Source of the DNA: Tridacna crocea
Lineage: Eukaryota > Mollusca > Bivalvia > Cardiida > Cardiidae
Direction: 5' to 3'
Length of the DNA: 64,000 bases
Assembly (NCBI GenBank): GCA_943736015.1
Contig: OX031056.1
Location: 68,103,277-68,167,276, forward strand
Positions 40,501 through 49,180 of the stretch are shown here, in pieces. The position numbers and the translations under genes were made by a program. The notes below the pieces were generated by a model. It made no database searches, was not told where the DNA came from, and was given only the letters and a program-made list of their open reading frames with translations. How positions within the stretch are numbered: the stretch's first letter is position 1; every line of letters starts with the position of its first letter.

Positions 40501-42402
40501 AACCACGATAGAAATAAGATTATTTCGATTCTAACATTGCCAATTCTCAGTGAAAGGAAAACAAGTTCAAACTTAGAGTAAAAACGCGGATGAAGACAAT
40601 ATTCCATTGAATAACTCACTCATTGAATGACGTCACTCGATATAGGATAACGTCACTCTACATGGATTGTCGCAGATTTTACCACGTTTTCCATGCACTG
40701 TGTTTATAGAGACAAAGTCGCGTGTCATGTTAGAATTATGAATAAACTACTCGGGCCATCGCCCTTGTGGATTATCTATCGTGCCTCATAACTCACAACT
40801 GTGGTTTATTGAACGTTAAACCACGATAGAAAGAAGATAATTTATTAAGTAATTCGAATATCATGTTTTCTCTGACATTTTTAGAAAACAGAGATGCAGT
40901 AAACTCTACGGCAAGAAGCTTAATGCATCTGCATGATTTATTGAACCAAAGAAGACGCATTTCCTCAACAATGAGATGCTACGGTGTTTTTTTTTTTTCA
41001 TATTTGGACAATTACTGTTCACGGTACCGTCTCCATCGTATAATCTGTGTTGCAGCATGATGCAATTAGCTTTCAGTACCAAACGTTACCAAAGACAAAT
41101 TATTACACCTGCCATTACCTTAACCCTTCACTCCATAAGGCATTTCTATGGTATCTCTAATTGACCCTAAATAACAGCAAGGATGAAGTAGTTTTTTGTG
41201 TGTGCATGACAACTTTTGATAGCATAGAAAACATTGTGACGAAAGGTGAAATTGCTCGTCACGAGCAATTTAACCTTTTGCTACAATGTTTTCCAAAGGC
41301 TCCTGCAAGCAATGCTGTGGAGTAAAGGGTTAACCCATGTAGAAGTCATTTATAACATGTAAGTCCTGGAAAAGGACTGACGAGCTCTATCGTGTGTGGC
41401 GGTCATTTTTTGTATTTCGGCAACGTAAATTACTCGAGTACCAGATGAAATGAACTGTTTTTCTTATGTTCAGTGTGTAAATTGAAACTATTTGTATTTC
41501 AAAAGAAGAATTATTGAATACGCAAGCAACAGGTATGTTTAAATTCTAGTTTTGTCCTGTATTTGTGAAAAATAAGAGTTAAAACTTGCGCACAAAATCT
41601 GTGCGGAGATTTCCACTGGTTTTGTTTTGATCGTCTCTGTACTCAGAGGCGACCAGTCATAAAGAAACATCGCCTTTGGGGACAGTTATCTGTACTAGAA
41701 AGACACCCATGCTATTGTGGATCCCTAGAATTACTTATGTCAAGCAAGCAACTGAATTATGAGGAAGGATGGTACTTGTACATATAGAAAATTAATCAGA
41801 AACAAGTTTGTACTCGTAACTTGAACAGCCTACGCGCACTGCGAAGGCTTACTTGAGTAGATGCTTTTTTGCTGGTGCATTAAACACACCAGAAAGACAC
41901 TTGTCACAACTCGGCCGATTCCGTTCCTACATCTAACCTCGTTTCAACTTGAACTACGAATCACGTGATCTTATACATGGCGCGCCACTGTCAGTCGTTT
42001 ATCAACGACATAAACAACCTCGATGAAGTTTTTTACATCTGTTTATCCTGTCGGTGAAAACTTCAATCGGTATTGATAAATAATGAATGTATGAAACGTT
42101 TGACAACTCCACTGAAGTAAAGTTAGATTTCGATAGAAAATTGAGACTCAAGTTTTCTTTTTCAAGAGGAGCCTTACAATTTGGAAAACGGTAAACCGGC
42201 GTATATCCGGGCATGTACCGATCTGGTGCATATCAATCCACCACATACAGCCGAGGGATTTAATGGCTTCCATCACCCGAGGTATGCAGAATGACCAAAA
42301 GTGTTTACGGATTTTACAACACAAACATGATCTCGTTCTGTCGCAAAGTAAAACCAATACAGGCTCACGGTCCATGGATTCGTTGTTCTGTATCAAAGAT
42401 AA
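37464..42402 (+). CDS. predicted secreted protein of about 100 residues, four exons
   Basis: I do not recognise the family. Model: 37464-37512, 40885-40983, 42167-42281, 42363-42402 (TAA). Exon 1 encodes the signal peptide 'MRFWIICLFLIGVSIC' and ends at a strong donor (GTAAGA). Exon 2 follows a pyrimidine-rich acceptor and encodes 'ENRDAVNSTARSLMHL', a basic 'QRRR' and one Cys; it has an N-S-T glycosylation sequon. Exon 3 follows TTTTCTTTTTCAAG and encodes 'EPYNLENGKPAYIRACTDLV' then 'HINPPHTAEGF'. Exon 4 encodes 'LTVHGFVVLYQR' and stop. Split codons agree at all three junctions (phases 1, 1, 2). Support: a TATA box upstream and a decayed copy of exon 4 at 44.35 kb whose 'FVVLYQ' codons differ only at silent sites. 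Weak points: the exon 2 donor (GTGTTT) is poor and could shift by two bases together with the next acceptor, intron 3 is short (81 bp) with a weak acceptor, and no poly(A) signal was chosen. Two Cys remain after signal removal, so one disulphide is possible. It might be a pseudogene or continue differently. Confidence 0.5.
37631..37835 (+). mobile_element. family I, copy 1 (internally deleted)
   Basis: 'TTCTAACATGGCACGCGAATT', one TGACGTCA, then the palindromic half, ending GATTATTTCTTAA. It lies in the predicted first intron. Confidence 0.8.
37836..38225 (+). mobile_element. family I, copy 2
   Basis: Full-length order: 'GGCACGCGAATTTGGC', 'GGTAAAATCTGCGACAATCC', two TGACGTCA sites, 'TTTTTACTCTAAATTTGAAC', then the palindrome. 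Starts exactly where copy 1 ends. Confidence 0.85.
38379..38763 (+). mobile_element. family I, copy 3
   Basis: Full-length; one of the two octamers has decayed (TGACGTAA). Palindrome 'CTCGGGCTATCGCCCTCG' is intact. Confidence 0.85.
38862..39246 (-). mobile_element. family I, copy 4 (reverse)
   Basis: Begins TTAAGAAATAATCTTC and ends 'CGCGTGTCATGTTAGAAT'. Two TGACGTCA sites. Preceded at 38810-38860 by loose pieces of the same family. Confidence 0.85.
39247..39438 (+). mobile_element. family I, copy 5 (partial)
   Basis: 'CATCCGCGTTTTTACTCTAAG' through the first palindrome arm to 'CCCTCGTGGATTATTTATCG'; both ends missing. Confidence 0.75.
39439..40129. other. unique intronic sequence
   Basis: No repeat. 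A 24-codon ORF at 39616 has no support. Lies within the predicted first intron. Confidence 0.35.
40130..40350 (+). mobile_element. family I, copy 6 (partial)
   Basis: TGACGTCA-containing half only, ending 'CTTCCTTCTATCGTGATTT' where copy 7 begins in reverse. Confidence 0.8.
40352..40736 (-). mobile_element. family I, copy 7 (reverse)
   Basis: Full-length, from TTAAGAAATAATCTTC to 'GTCATGTTAGAAT'. One TGACGTCA is intact and one decayed to AACGTCA. Closely similar to copy 4. Confidence 0.85.
40737..40858 (+). mobile_element. family I, copy 8 (palindrome half)
   Basis: 'ATGAATAAACTACTCGGGCC' to 'GAAGATAATTTATTAA', ending 26 bp before the predicted exon 2. Confidence 0.75.
40885..40983 (+). CDS. 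exon 2
   Basis: Acceptor TTTTCTCTGACATTTTTAG. The first two bases complete the split Glu codon. If not spliced at 40983 the frame runs on to TGA at 41058-41060, giving an alternative 74-residue two-exon protein. Confidence 0.5.
41120..41333. mobile_element. family A subfamily 2 MITE
   Basis: TTAACCCTTCACTCCATAAGGC to 'GTGGAGTAAAGGGTTAA', with palindrome core 'ATTGCTCGTCACGAGCAAT'. Sister of 16779-17022; lies in predicted intron 2. Confidence 0.85.
41334..42166. other. intron 2 remainder
   Basis: No repeat recognised. A 27-codon stretch from an ATG at 41977 ('MARHCQSFINDINNLDEVFY') ends at a donor-like TCG|GTGAAA, but its phase does not fit the exon 3 model. Confidence 0.35.
42167..42281 (+). 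CDS. exon 3
   Basis: Best coding segment of the model: pyrimidine-rich acceptor, 38 open codons of balanced composition, donor CCGAG|GTATGC. The minus strand is also open here by chance. Confidence 0.55.
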
Positions 42403-42575
42403 ATGAATGGGGAGAAATCATTAATCAAAAGGGACAGAAATGTGCAACAGAATGGAACGACCTCACAATTATAAGGAAACAGTGACTGGTCCCGACATAT
42501 TCCCATTTCTTCTTCGGGAATTCCTTTGATGTATTTCCGTATTGACATTTTTCATGTTTAAGCCCTGTGATGTGG
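42345..42575. repeat. local duplication, copy 1 (exon 4 and downstream)
   Basis: 'TATCAAAGATAAATGAATGG', 'GACAGAAATGTGCAACAGAATG' and 'AATTATAAGGAAACAGTGACTGG' recur at 44335-44565; by eye about 80% alike. Confidence 0.8.
42363..42402 (+). CDS. exon 4 (terminal)
   Basis: Starts after AATACAG and completes the split Arg codon. 'VHGFVVLYQR' then TAA. The homologous 'VHSFVVLYQ' then TGA occurs at about 44349-44378. Confidence 0.5.
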
Positions 42576-42649
42576 AAAAAGGGGGTATCATGAGCCTTTG
42601 TGATGAATTATACCCAGCAAATTGTCATATAATTGGGCCATGCACTCTG

Positions 42650-42790
42650 AAAAGAAGGCTTAATGCATCTGCGAAAAGTATCGACCCAGGTCAGCCTGCG
42701 CAAACTGCGCAGGCTGACCTGAGCCGAAACTTTTCGCTTTTGGTCGGTTTTCTGTATGTCAAAGGACCGCCTACCGCATGATTTTGTGAT
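42650..42790. repeat. family C2 hairpin with flank
   Basis: 'GCGAAAAGTATCGACCCAGG' against 'CCTGAGCCGAAACTTTTCGC' around 'CTGCGCAAACTGCGCAG', then 'GTATGTCAAAGGACCG'. It interrupts homology between the two copies of the local duplication. Confidence 0.75.
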
Positions 42791-43075
42791 TAGCAAGAGA
42801 AAATGGATTTCACAGATCCGTGATCAATTTATGACTTAATGGGTTTCCTGCATCACGGAGATGCGTTAAGCACCCGTTTGTCAGAGCATGGCTCAATTAT
42901 GGATCCATAAAAATCAACATTGTATAACAAGTACCTGAATGATGAGTGCAAATTATTGATGAACAGTCCTCAGACATCTAGCAAAAATTTGGAAACCCTT
43001 TAGTATGATTGCGCAAGTTGGCAAGTTGACCTGGCTAGATATTTTTTTTTTCAGATGTATTATACTAGAAAGAGA

Positions 43076-43940
43076 CATTATCTCCCGCTTAATTTGGGCA
43101 TGCTGGGTACAGAAGCGGAAAGAATGAATGAATGAATGAATCGGAATGTTGTTTTATGGCGCATCGACAGCTTTGGTCATTTAGTGCGCATATCTGTGTT
43201 AAAAGATAATAAAAGTGGAGTTGTTTAAACCAAATAAAGTTTGAATGTATTAATGATAATAAAAGAATTGAATTAGGAGGTATTATGTGTGATCTTCATA
43301 TGCATAAAGGGCATTATTGAGTTACAGGGCAATCCCTATATACTCAAAAGTCTTAAATTGTAAGATTTAAGAATGTGATAAAAAAGGTTGGACAGAAGAG
43401 TAATTTTTCATAACAAAACCGGTAGTTTGAATTTCGAAATGAAATAAACGTTTACTCAATAAAACGCTACTTGGTGCGATTTATTCAGCCATGATCGGCT
43501 ATAGCATGTAACATATGCATCAGCCATCCATTAAAACAGCCTCTACATGCTCGGGTTATATGCTAATAGCTTCGGTATAAGCCCTACTTTTCCCAGATAT
43601 TGGGGAGATGGGTGATGCGTCATACATGGAGTGCAACATGGGAAAAGGTGCATTCGGACATTTGCGTAAAGTGTCGTCCCGGATTAGCCTGCGCAGTCGG
43701 CGCAGGCTAATCCGAGACGGCACTTTACGACCACATTAGATTTTGTGCTACAGTAGACTTGCGTAAAACAGAAAATCACATAAAATCGGAAAGTGTCGTT
43801 TCGGATCACCCTGTGCGGACTGCACACGCTGATCAGAGACGACACTTTACGCAAATGTCCGAATGACCCTTTTCGTGTGTTGCACTCCAATTATGGAATC
43901 TTCGAAGAATTTGACATGCACAGACAACGAAGTATGGAAA
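43076..43940 (+). mobile_element. family H element (subtype 2), enlarged by insertions
   Basis: 'CATTATCTCCCGCTTAATTTGGGC', a short (GAAT)n at 43121, about 280 bp of unrelated DNA, then 'AAATAAACGTTTACTCAATAA', 'TATGCATCAGCCATCC', and 'GAATCTTCGAAGAATTTGACATGC'. Family G sits inside at 43628-43888. Confidence 0.65.
43628..43888. mobile_element. family G element, complete
   Basis: 38-bp inverted ends with a few mismatches (GGAGTGCAACATGG / GTGTTGCACTCC, 'CATTCGGACATTTGCG' and its complement) enclose two hairpins: 'GATTAGCCTGCGCAGTCGGC' with its complement, and 'GATCACCCTGTGCGGACTGC' with its complement. Inserted in family H. Confidence 0.85.
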
Positions 43941-44292
43941 GGTTGTCTGCGCATGTCATATTCTTCGAAGATTCGACATGTCTGATATGACGCAGCACTC
44001 TCCCCCAAAGTTTGCGGGATTGTAGTAATACGCGCTGTATAGTAGCAATGGATAAAATGGCTTTTATCAATGCGTTTGAGGAGAACTCGGGTCTGTTTTG
44101 GCTCCAGATTTCTCTAAACTGCTGATCTGATCATAGCTGAATGAATCGCACAATGTAGCGTTTTAGTGAGTAAACGTTTACTTTATTTTGTAAGTAATGG
44201 TTGTCGCGTAGAAAAGTAGTCCGGTTCTGTACCCAAAATGCCCGAATTAGATGGATCTGTATTTGTATAATGCCATCTAGTAGGAGGTAATG
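43940..44292 (-). mobile_element. family H element (subtype 1), reverse
   Basis: 'GTTGTCTGCGCATGTCATATTCTTCGAAG' to 'GCCATCTAGTAGGAGGTAAT'. Together with the preceding copy it forms a head-to-head pair. Confidence 0.8.
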
Positions 44293-44334
44293 TGAAAGGG
44301 AGGTATAGAGATTAAAAAAATAAGTGTAAAATCA

Positions 44335-44565
44335 ACATAACTACATGGTCCATAGTTTCGTAGTATTGTATCAATGATAAATGAATCGAGAAAAATCATT
44401 ATTCATAAGAGACAGGAATGTGCAACAGAATGAAACGACTGCACAATTATTAGGAAACAATGACTGGTCCCTCCATATTTACATTTTCTTCTGAGGAATT
44501 CCCTCGGTGTTTCCACGTATTGATATTTTTATATTTACATTGCCTGTGCATGATAGAATTTATAA
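44335..44565. repeat. local duplication, copy 2 (decayed exon 4)
   Basis: 'GGTCCATAGTTTCGTAGTATTGTATCAATGA' (in two parts) encodes V-H-S-F-V-V-L-Y-Q then stop. Val, Val and Leu codons differ from copy 1 only silently. No exon 3 counterpart was found upstream, where a family H element lies. Confidence 0.75.
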
Positions 44566-44759
44566 CAGTGTAAATTATTGATGCCATTTAGATATTCTGT
44601 ATTCTCCCACCGGTGAGTGTCACGCTCATTGTTCTCGCCGTACAATCAGATTTATACTCTGTCCTACTTTCTCGGTAGATTATGCTTTATGGCCTAAATC
44701 CTGACCAGGCTTAGTACAGTACATATCCTCAGTAATTCGAGCACGTGTTGTACCAACAG

Positions 44760-44850
44760 GGTCCATGTTCAGCAACCAATCTTAAGAGCATTCTCATTGG
44801 CCACACCAAATGGTTTAGCCAATCAGAAGTTGTGTTACTTTCTAATATAG
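44760..44850. mobile_element. family F fragment
   Basis: 'CAAATGGTTTAGCCAATCAGAAGTTGTGTTAC' matches the central hairpin of family F; the outer ends are missing. Confidence 0.6.
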
Positions 44851-44861
44851 AATTTGACATA

Positions 44862-45073
44862 CCTTTTTACCATACAATCCCGACTTTAACGACCCTGAAA
44901 AAAAGAAAGCCTTTAAAACCATTGTAGGTAACAAGCATTTTCTCCCTTTTCCCACAATGTTTTCTACCATTCCTAAACCAAATTTCAACTTTTCGGTCCA
45001 TCTATTTTTTCGTCTGCAAATGCTTTCAATTTGGACCAGTCTATACTGGTTTTGTCGTTTGGTAAAGAGTTAA
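44862..45073 (+). mobile_element. family A element lacking one palindrome arm
   Basis: 'TTTTTACCATACAATCCCGAC' to 'TTTGGTAAAGAGTTAA'. The left arm is reduced to 'CATTGTAGGTAACAAGC'; the right arm is intact. Confidence 0.8.
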
Positions 45074-45821
45074 AATAAAAATAAGAATACTTAATGACAA
45101 TGGACCCAAATATATGTAGTTCGAGTGACCGAAGTATTCTGATTATTGAAATATCACTCGATTTTTTGCATACTTCCTCGTTGATTAAAACAACAATAAT
45201 TCGAAAATAGCGGTTAATTCGAAGTCTTGGTTTGAATCGAAATGCTCTCGAGAAAGTATCTAGCTTCAGGGCTGATTGCCCTCATCCCTTTTTCAATTAA
45301 ACTTTGCATGATGTGTCATATAAATACGGCCCATTCTCTAGCAAAATGGGACGCAATGCACCTTCGTGATGCTTTTTGCCAAACAGATTATTACATAATT
45401 ACTTAAACTTAAATTTTGTCAGTGGAAAGAAAAAAAAAAAACACATAAAATCTATTTTCCGCACAAACATGAAATCAATGAAAACGATAATAAAAGTTTT
45501 CATGATTTTGAAATTTCAATCTTCGTTGTGGTGTTATAGTGGGTGTTAGGTCACCTCCTTTGACAAGAACAATTCAATGACTTCTTTTCAGACTTACAGG
45601 TTAAGGTATGGTTTTACACTGATCCATCATTCTAGAAAACAAAAACAAAATGAAATATCTCTTTTTCTGGATTTTGAGGAAAAGATAAGGTCTGCGGGGA
45701 ATACCAGTTCTAGAAAAGGTGGTTTATGAGTTTTACTGAGTGTCTTAGACCTTTCTTATGCAAATATTGAATAACTGCTCTTTCACTCAGAAAGTGTTGG
45801 ATCCAACTCAGGTTGTTTTTT
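45074..45821. other. no recognised feature
   Basis: AT-rich; no exon or repeat I can support. Confidence 0.4.
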
Positions 45822-45892
45822 TTGCGGACACTGTAGATCAAGATCAGACTGCACAGAACGTGCAGTCTGATCTTGGATCTACGCTGCCCGCT
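45822..45892. repeat. family B hairpin
   Basis: 'GCGGACACTGTAGATCAAG' against 'CTTGGATCTACGCTGCCCGC'. Confidence 0.75.
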
Positions 45893-46027
45893 CCTTTTTT
45901 ACATTATTTGGGCAATGCAGCCATAAAATAACGATATATTGGATGTTTGTCCGAATTAAAAATGTCAATTTTAATTAAGCCCATTACGGGTTAAGCGATT
46001 TTGTCTGTTTTGCAAAAGCGTGTTTAT

Positions 46028-46172
46028 TTAACTCTTTACCACACAATCTCGACTTTTCACGAACCTGAGAAAGAGGCCTTTTGAAAACATTGTAGGAAAA
46101 TAAAAAATGCTGGTTACCGGCATTATCTCCTTTTCCCACAATGTTTTCTACCCTTTCCAATCAAATTTCAAA
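46028..46172 (+). mobile_element. family A element lacking its long arm
   Basis: TTAACTCTTTACCACACAATC, palindrome, 'TTTTCTACCCTTTCCAATCAAATTTCAAAT', then abrupt change of sequence. Confidence 0.75.
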
Positions 46173-46206
46173 TAGCAGGACAAAAAAAGTACACCAATGC
46201 TTAACT

Positions 46207-46556
46207 CACTATCTCCCGCTAGATGGCATTCTACAAATACACATCTTTCTTGTTTTGGCATTCTGGGTACAGAAGCGGATTAATTCTTCAAAATAACAAC
46301 CCTTACCTTGAATTTCAAATTTAAAATAAACGTTTACCCAATAAAACGCTACTTCGTGGGATTCATTCAGCTATAATCGGCTAGCATATAACCTATGCAT
46401 CGACCATTAATTAAAAAAAAAACTTCTACAAGCTTGGGTAATAGGCTAATAGCTTCAGTATAAGCTCTACTTTTCCCAGGCATAGGGGGGTGGGTGATGC
46501 GTCATATAAGACAAGTCGAATCTTCGAAGAATATGACATGCGCAGACAACGCTGCT
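46207..46556 (+). mobile_element. family H element (subtype 2)
   Basis: 'CTATCTCCCGCTAGATGGC' to 'CGAATCTTCGAAGAATATGACATGCGCAGACAACG', with 'GCATATAACCTATGCATCG'. Confidence 0.8.
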
Positions 46557-46689
46557 TAAATCCTTCAATTCGAGGCTCAGAATCATCAATCAACATTCGC
46601 TTAAAGTTTGGACTCGGTTTATATAGGAATGCACTCGGCCGAAAAAATACATATACATGTAGTATGAAGCTATGCCCAGTGAAAACGAA

Positions 46690-46755
46690 AAGGGGATAAA
46701 ATGTATCTGCCAAAAAAGTATCGACTCAGGTCATCCTAGGCAGTGCACGCAGGCC
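46690..46755. repeat. family C2 half hairpin
   Basis: 'CAAAAAAGTATCGACTCAGGTC' and a decayed second arm. Confidence 0.5.
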
Positions 46756-47023
46756 GTATATATAAGAGAATTGAAATACCATTGAAGAGAACGCCGAACG
46801 AATAAAACAGAAGAAGCTCTGCATCAAGAAAATACCCCCCTTGACAAATTGATTACTGCTGTAGATTGACAATATATTATTCTCTTACATCGTTATGACT
46901 GCATCGCGTGCTTCAGTCTAATACCATAGCAAGGTGGTTTCTGATTAAATGGAACTGTTTACTTCGCTGAGTCTTAGAAGTCGACATAAATAGCCTACCG
47001 TTGTTTAGACTAGTTATTTGTTC

Positions 47024-47190
47024 TCAAAGGACCAACTCCAGTAGATCAATCGGTGATATGCCTTGCTTGAAACCCAGGGAATACAAGTTCGATTCCTAAC
47101 TTTGCCATTTTTTTTTGGACTGAAGATTGTCATTGCGATTGGAGCCATTCCACTCTAAACGCTTAGCATTGCTTCGACGGTACTAGTGAG
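47024..47190 (+). mobile_element. degenerate tRNA-derived SINE
   Basis: A-box-like 'TAGATCAATCGGTG' and B-box-like 'AAGTTCGATTCCT' with standard spacing, then 'GATTGTCATTGCGATTGGAG'. Confidence 0.55.
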
Positions 47191-47241
47191 GAAAATCATC
47201 CATAGTCTAGTTTCAGAAATCTACTTACGGGTCATTAACAC

Positions 47242-47473
47242 TTAAACTCTTCACCAAAAGATATAACTTTAGACTAGTCCGAATTGGAAGCAATGGCAGA
47301 CAACAAAATTAATGTGACTCAAAAATGGAAATTTGGTTTGGGTAGGGGAAGAAAACATTGTGAGAAAAGGAGGAAAATGCTGATTACCAGTATTTTTCTC
47401 CTTTTCCCACAATGTTTTAGAAGGCTTCTTTCTCCGGGTCGTGTAAACCAGGGATTATTTGGGAAAGGGTTTA
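47242..47473 (-). mobile_element. family A hairpin MITE
   Basis: TTAAACTCTTCACCAAAAG, long arm, palindrome with 'GGAGGAAAATGCTGATTACC', 'CGGGTCGTGTAAACC', 'TTTGGGAAAGGGTTTA'. Confidence 0.8.
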
Positions 47474-47490
47474 TGGGTTTCATGGACTTG

Positions 47491-47753
47491 CAGCCCTGCC
47501 GAGTAGCTCAATGGTCAGAGTATTCGACTCGTGACCTGGTGGTTGTGAGTTCAATAGCTGGTTGAGGCAAACTTCGTTTTTTTGGGAAGTTTTGCTTTGT
47601 ACCTCTGATGCATGTGAGAAAAGCAGTCAGTGACTTGGAAAGAATGTTTTGTCATTACTGGGAGACTCAGGAAACACATTCGTGAATGCACTGACCACCG
47701 CGATAGAGCCTAAGTTGTCAAAACGATGTTAAATTCCAATAGAATCAATCAAT
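47491..47753 (+). mobile_element. tRNA-derived SINE
   Basis: Head 'GCCGAGTAGCTCAATGGTCAG' with degenerate B box 'TGAGTTCAATAGC'. The body 'GCAGTCAGTGACTTGGAAAG' and 'GCACTGACCACCGCGATA' matches the 28231 SINE. Confidence 0.7.
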
Positions 47754-48095
47754 GGACTTGGGACAGAAAAGTTTCTTTTTTTACCGGCCATAATATATAT
47801 AAGTGTAAGAGTTATACGCATTCGGATAATTATATGCATAGGTTTCATACTTAAAATTGATTAGTCTTAGTAATTAATTCTTATTCTTTTGTTTATTTCT
47901 TTCACAAAAACAAGCATTAGATATGATATATTTAGGATAAGAATAGGAAAAAATATTCTGAAACATCCTGTAGATCTAGATCTAGTATTATTTTTTTTCT
48001 TTGACCCGAGGCACGTTAATTACGACATCTTCCTGCACGCACATCAACCGTAGTCCAAACAAGGTTCCTATCAATTTCGTCTACTTCAGATAAAT
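47754..48095. other. no recognised feature
   Basis: AT-rich; nothing supported. Confidence 0.4.
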
Positions 48096-48557
48096 AGAAG
48101 ATATTTGTTTTTTTTCGGTGAAAGATCGCAATTTATTTCATCGAGTGAATTCCATAGGAAATTTTTTCACCAGTGGCGTAGCCACGAGTGAAAATATTAC
48201 CGATCGTGTTCACGAGATGAAATAAATTGCGATCGTTCACCGAAACAAACAAATATTGTATTTATTTCATGCTTTTTACTTTTTCTTGAAGGAGCTTTAT
48301 CAAAATCCAGTACAGGTCTTATCCGTTATTCTCCATAGCGTACCCTTTCCGAATAGCAAGGCATTACAATATTACGTCAAGCGCGAGAAATGTAAGGTAT
48401 ATGACGTCATATTTCCATCTGGTTGTTAGGCACGCGCAATTTACCTAGGCAACAAGAACATGAAAATTGGTATTTTCACTGGTCTAACCTGTGTAATATT
48501 GAAAAATATTTTTACCTCTATTTCTTGATATACTACCGGAAAGCATGAAATAAACTG
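48096..48557 (+). mobile_element. family J element
   Basis: A 150-bp palindrome ('CGGTGAAAGATCGCAATTTATTTC' and its complement around 'CAGTGGCGTAGCCACG') is followed by a 290-bp body bounded by inverted 'TTTCATGCTTT' / 'AAAGCATGAAA'. Confidence 0.75.
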
Positions 48558-48627
48558 CAGATCCCCTCTAGGATGATAATCATCCGTAACCCTTCAAGAT
48601 AAGTGGCAGAACTTTAGTTGCCTTAAC

Positions 48628-48882
48628 TGACAGTGTAGATCAGGATCAGACTGCGCGGAACATGCAGTCTGGGTCTATATTCACCAACCATTCTTGAAAA
48701 TTTTTCTTAGTCTTATTCATCAAGGTTTTCTAAATTTGTAAGTAACACAACTTCTGATTGGCTAAACCGAATGGTTTAGCCAATTAGAAGTTGTGTTACG
48801 TACAAATGTAGTAAATTCTGGAGAATAAGACAAAAAAAAAAAAAACCAATTCTTAAGAATACGGGCCTTGGATCTACACTGC
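48628..48882. repeat. family B hairpin split by family F
   Basis: Left part 'GACAGTGTAGATCAGGATCAG…GCAGTCT' and right part 'TTGGATCTACACTG' are separated by 48671-48866. Confidence 0.75.
48671..48866. mobile_element. family F element nested in family B
   Basis: 'GGGTCTATATTCACCAACC' to 'TTCTTAAGAATACGGGCC', with central hairpin 'GATTGGCTAAACC' / 'GGTTTAGCCAATT'. The host hairpin has lost about 3 bp at the junction, so the target duplication is unclear. Confidence 0.8.
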
Positions 48883-49180
48883 CAAGTATTTTGAGACCAA
48901 AAATATACCATACATGCGATTTTCTTTTACAATTCATTCGAAAGTTTATCATATTTATGTATTGTTCTAAAAGTTAACCTGCACATATATAAGAGTTAAC
49001 TATCGCAGCCTTAGTTATGAATCGCATACTATAAACTCCCCAAGGACTCGTTTACTGATTGTAGGTTGCCCTGAGATTTTCGTTACAGTATTTTACCAGA
49101 TCAGTGTGGTATCACCTGACCCAGCGGTACACAAGTACTAATAAAAAATTGATAAGCACCAAGAATATTTAGGTACATAT

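Noticed and set aside
41977-42057. 27-codon start 'MARHCQSFINDINNLDEVFY' as an extra exon
   Set aside because: Its donor-like site leaves a phase that does not join exon 3 in frame; kept only as a note.
42148-42396. 82-codon minus-strand ORF
   Set aside because: Antisense to exon 3 of the predicted gene, which has better splice and duplication support on the plus strand.
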